From positions 186,001-250,000 of the forward strand of contig NZ_QKRA01000004.1 in NCBI RefSeq assembly GCF_003362755.1: a stretch of DNA of 64,000 nucleotides. The letters run 5' to 3'. Below the pieces are notes generated by a model. The model saw only the letters and a program-made list of their open reading frames with translations, searched no databases and was not told where the DNA came from. The DNA comes from Marinomonas piezotolerans (lineage in GTDB: Bacteria; Pseudomonadota; Gammaproteobacteria; Pseudomonadales; Marinomonadaceae). Position numbers and translations under genes: made by a program. Of the stretch, positions 63,223 through 64,000 are shown in pieces. Numbering within the stretch: position 1 is the first letter of the stretch; every line of letters starts with the position of its first letter.

Positions 63223-63998
63223 AAGCCGCTCGCTGTTAGAATCGTTTCTATGCTATTTTTCATCGGTCGTTCTGCTGCAAAGCGGGTTCTATTGGCCTGA
63301 GCGCGCGCATTAAAATGACCTTTTGCTAATTCGCTCTCACAGTACTGGATAAAGTCACCTGTCCCAGTAAGGACATATTCTTGAATGTCAGCTATGACCT
63401 CAGTCGGTTCCGTAATCATTAGGGAGTCGTTGATGATATGATAGAAGAAACGAGACTGAGAAGGATAGGGCCACTGCTGAAATTGCTTTAGATTTAAAGC
63501 AATTTTTGAGCGAGCAATCAAGTCATTGCGATGAAACGGCGCGGTTAAGGCATGTACGACTTCAACCTTATAGCCTTTACCAGATAGCTGTTTAAGCAGG
63601 TCTAGACGATAGTCTGTTTTGGCTCCAGTAAAGAGAAAGTCGATGTCTTTCTCTTCGTCAGAACGGTGTTGAACTTGCTTGAATCCCGGCACGTAGTGAT
63701 GAGGAAAGTAGAGCACGGGAAGTGCAAACTGGGCGGAAAAATCATCTACCGCAATGTCACTAAAATGCCAAACCGCTTGAGCAAATTCAGTCGCCATTAG
63801 AAAGCAGCGATATCGGTTGGCCCAGTAATCTCTGTCAAAGTAATAGGAGGTGTCTTCTTCAAACTTAAAGTTGTTAAAGGTGCTGCCTGTCAAGAATTCA
63901 GTGCCAATTATAATAAATCGGCCGCCTTGTTGATGGATAGCTTGCATCTTGGCGAGGTACTTTTCGTCAAAGTTTTCCATCACGATATTAACGTGATT
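63216..63998 (-). CDS. Glycosyltransferase-like protein (5'-partial)
   Basis: The frame stays open to the right edge (residues NHVNIV precede the first internal start at 63983), so the N-terminus is outside the window. The C-terminal half has the GT-like pattern KDIDFLFTGAKTDYRLDLLK, RNDLIARSKIALNLKQFQQW and DSLMITEPTEVIADIQEYV. It overlaps the sulfotransferase gene and belongs to the same minus-strand operon. Confidence 0.65.
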   Translation of the reverse strand, partial: NHVNIVMENFDEKYLAKMQAIHQQGGRFIIIGTEFLTGSTFNNFKFEEDTSYYFDRDYWANRYRCFLMATEFAQAVWHFSDIAVDDFSAQFALPVLYFPHHYVPGFKQVQHRSDEEKDIDFLFTGAKTDYRLDLLKQLSGKGYKVEVVHALTAPFHRNDLIARSKIALNLKQFQQWPYPSQSRFFYHIINDSLMITEPTEVIADIQEYVLTGTGDFIQYCESELAKGHFNARAQANRTRFAAERPMKNSIETILTASGLC

Positions 63999-64000
63999 TG

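Overview
The window comes from a motile gammaproteobacterium, probably marine (Oceanospirillales, Alteromonadales or Vibrionales-like). This rests on the Vibrio-style flagellar order flgN-flgM-flgA / cheV-cheR-flgBCDEFGHIJ-flgKL-fliC-flaG-fliD-fliS, sigma-54 and sigma-28 type flagellar promoters, a TRAP carboxylate transporter and lutABC lactate oxidation. No gene identifies the genus, and no IS element, prophage or CRISPR array was seen.

Layout. (1) 1-7599: the end of one dipeptide ABC operon (dppF, cut by the left edge), then a complete second peptide ABC operon (binding protein, two permeases, two ATPases) with an overlapping LysR gene. (2) 7619-16976: lutABC plus a LysR gene on the minus strand, divergent from a TRAP transporter operon, followed by a Cache-domain histidine kinase and a NarL-type response regulator; together these look like a sensed lactate (or related 2-hydroxy/2-oxo acid) uptake and oxidation module. 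(3) 17046-21838: a soluble PAS-PAS chemoreceptor, a secreted GH8 glucanase, and a divergent AraC regulator / aldo-keto reductase pair. (4) 21839-23500: a small worn accessory patch (lone nucleotidyltransferase, broken serine hydrolase) against the 3' end of a tRNA-Arg(CCU) gene. (5) 23572-45097: a nearly complete distal flagellar and chemotaxis locus, with two flagellins and an HD-GYP-like gene that has lost a metal-ligand histidine. (6) 45075-64000: a flagellin or surface glycan island.

The glycan island is the most interesting part. It begins with the Maf-type flagellin glycosyltransferase and three pseudaminic acid genes (pseI, pseG, pseH). Tightly packed after them are an acyl carrier protein, a FabG-like reductase, an acyl-adenylate ligase, LuxE-like and LuxC-like proteins, the alpha and beta subunits of a thiamine-diphosphate E1 enzyme (no E2 or E3 seen), a ColD-type sugar dehydratase whose PLP lysine is His188, two sugar-nucleotide epimerase/reductases and a glycosyltransferase. 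On the opposite strand, converging on this block, are two sulfotransferase-like proteins and a partial glycosyltransferase. The reading proposed here (inference) is that the island builds an unusual acylated, and possibly two-carbon-branched, deoxysugar decoration in addition to pseudaminic acid. Pathway genes such as pseB, pseC, pseF and gmd are not in the window.

Regulatory signals recognised by eye include sigma-28 type promoters before flgM, flgK, fliC1 (two in tandem) and fliC2, sigma-54 type promoters before flgB and flgF, several Rho-independent terminators, phased direct repeats and perfect palindromes between lutA and the TRAP operon, and a 21-bp-spaced direct repeat between the AraC gene and its reductase neighbour.
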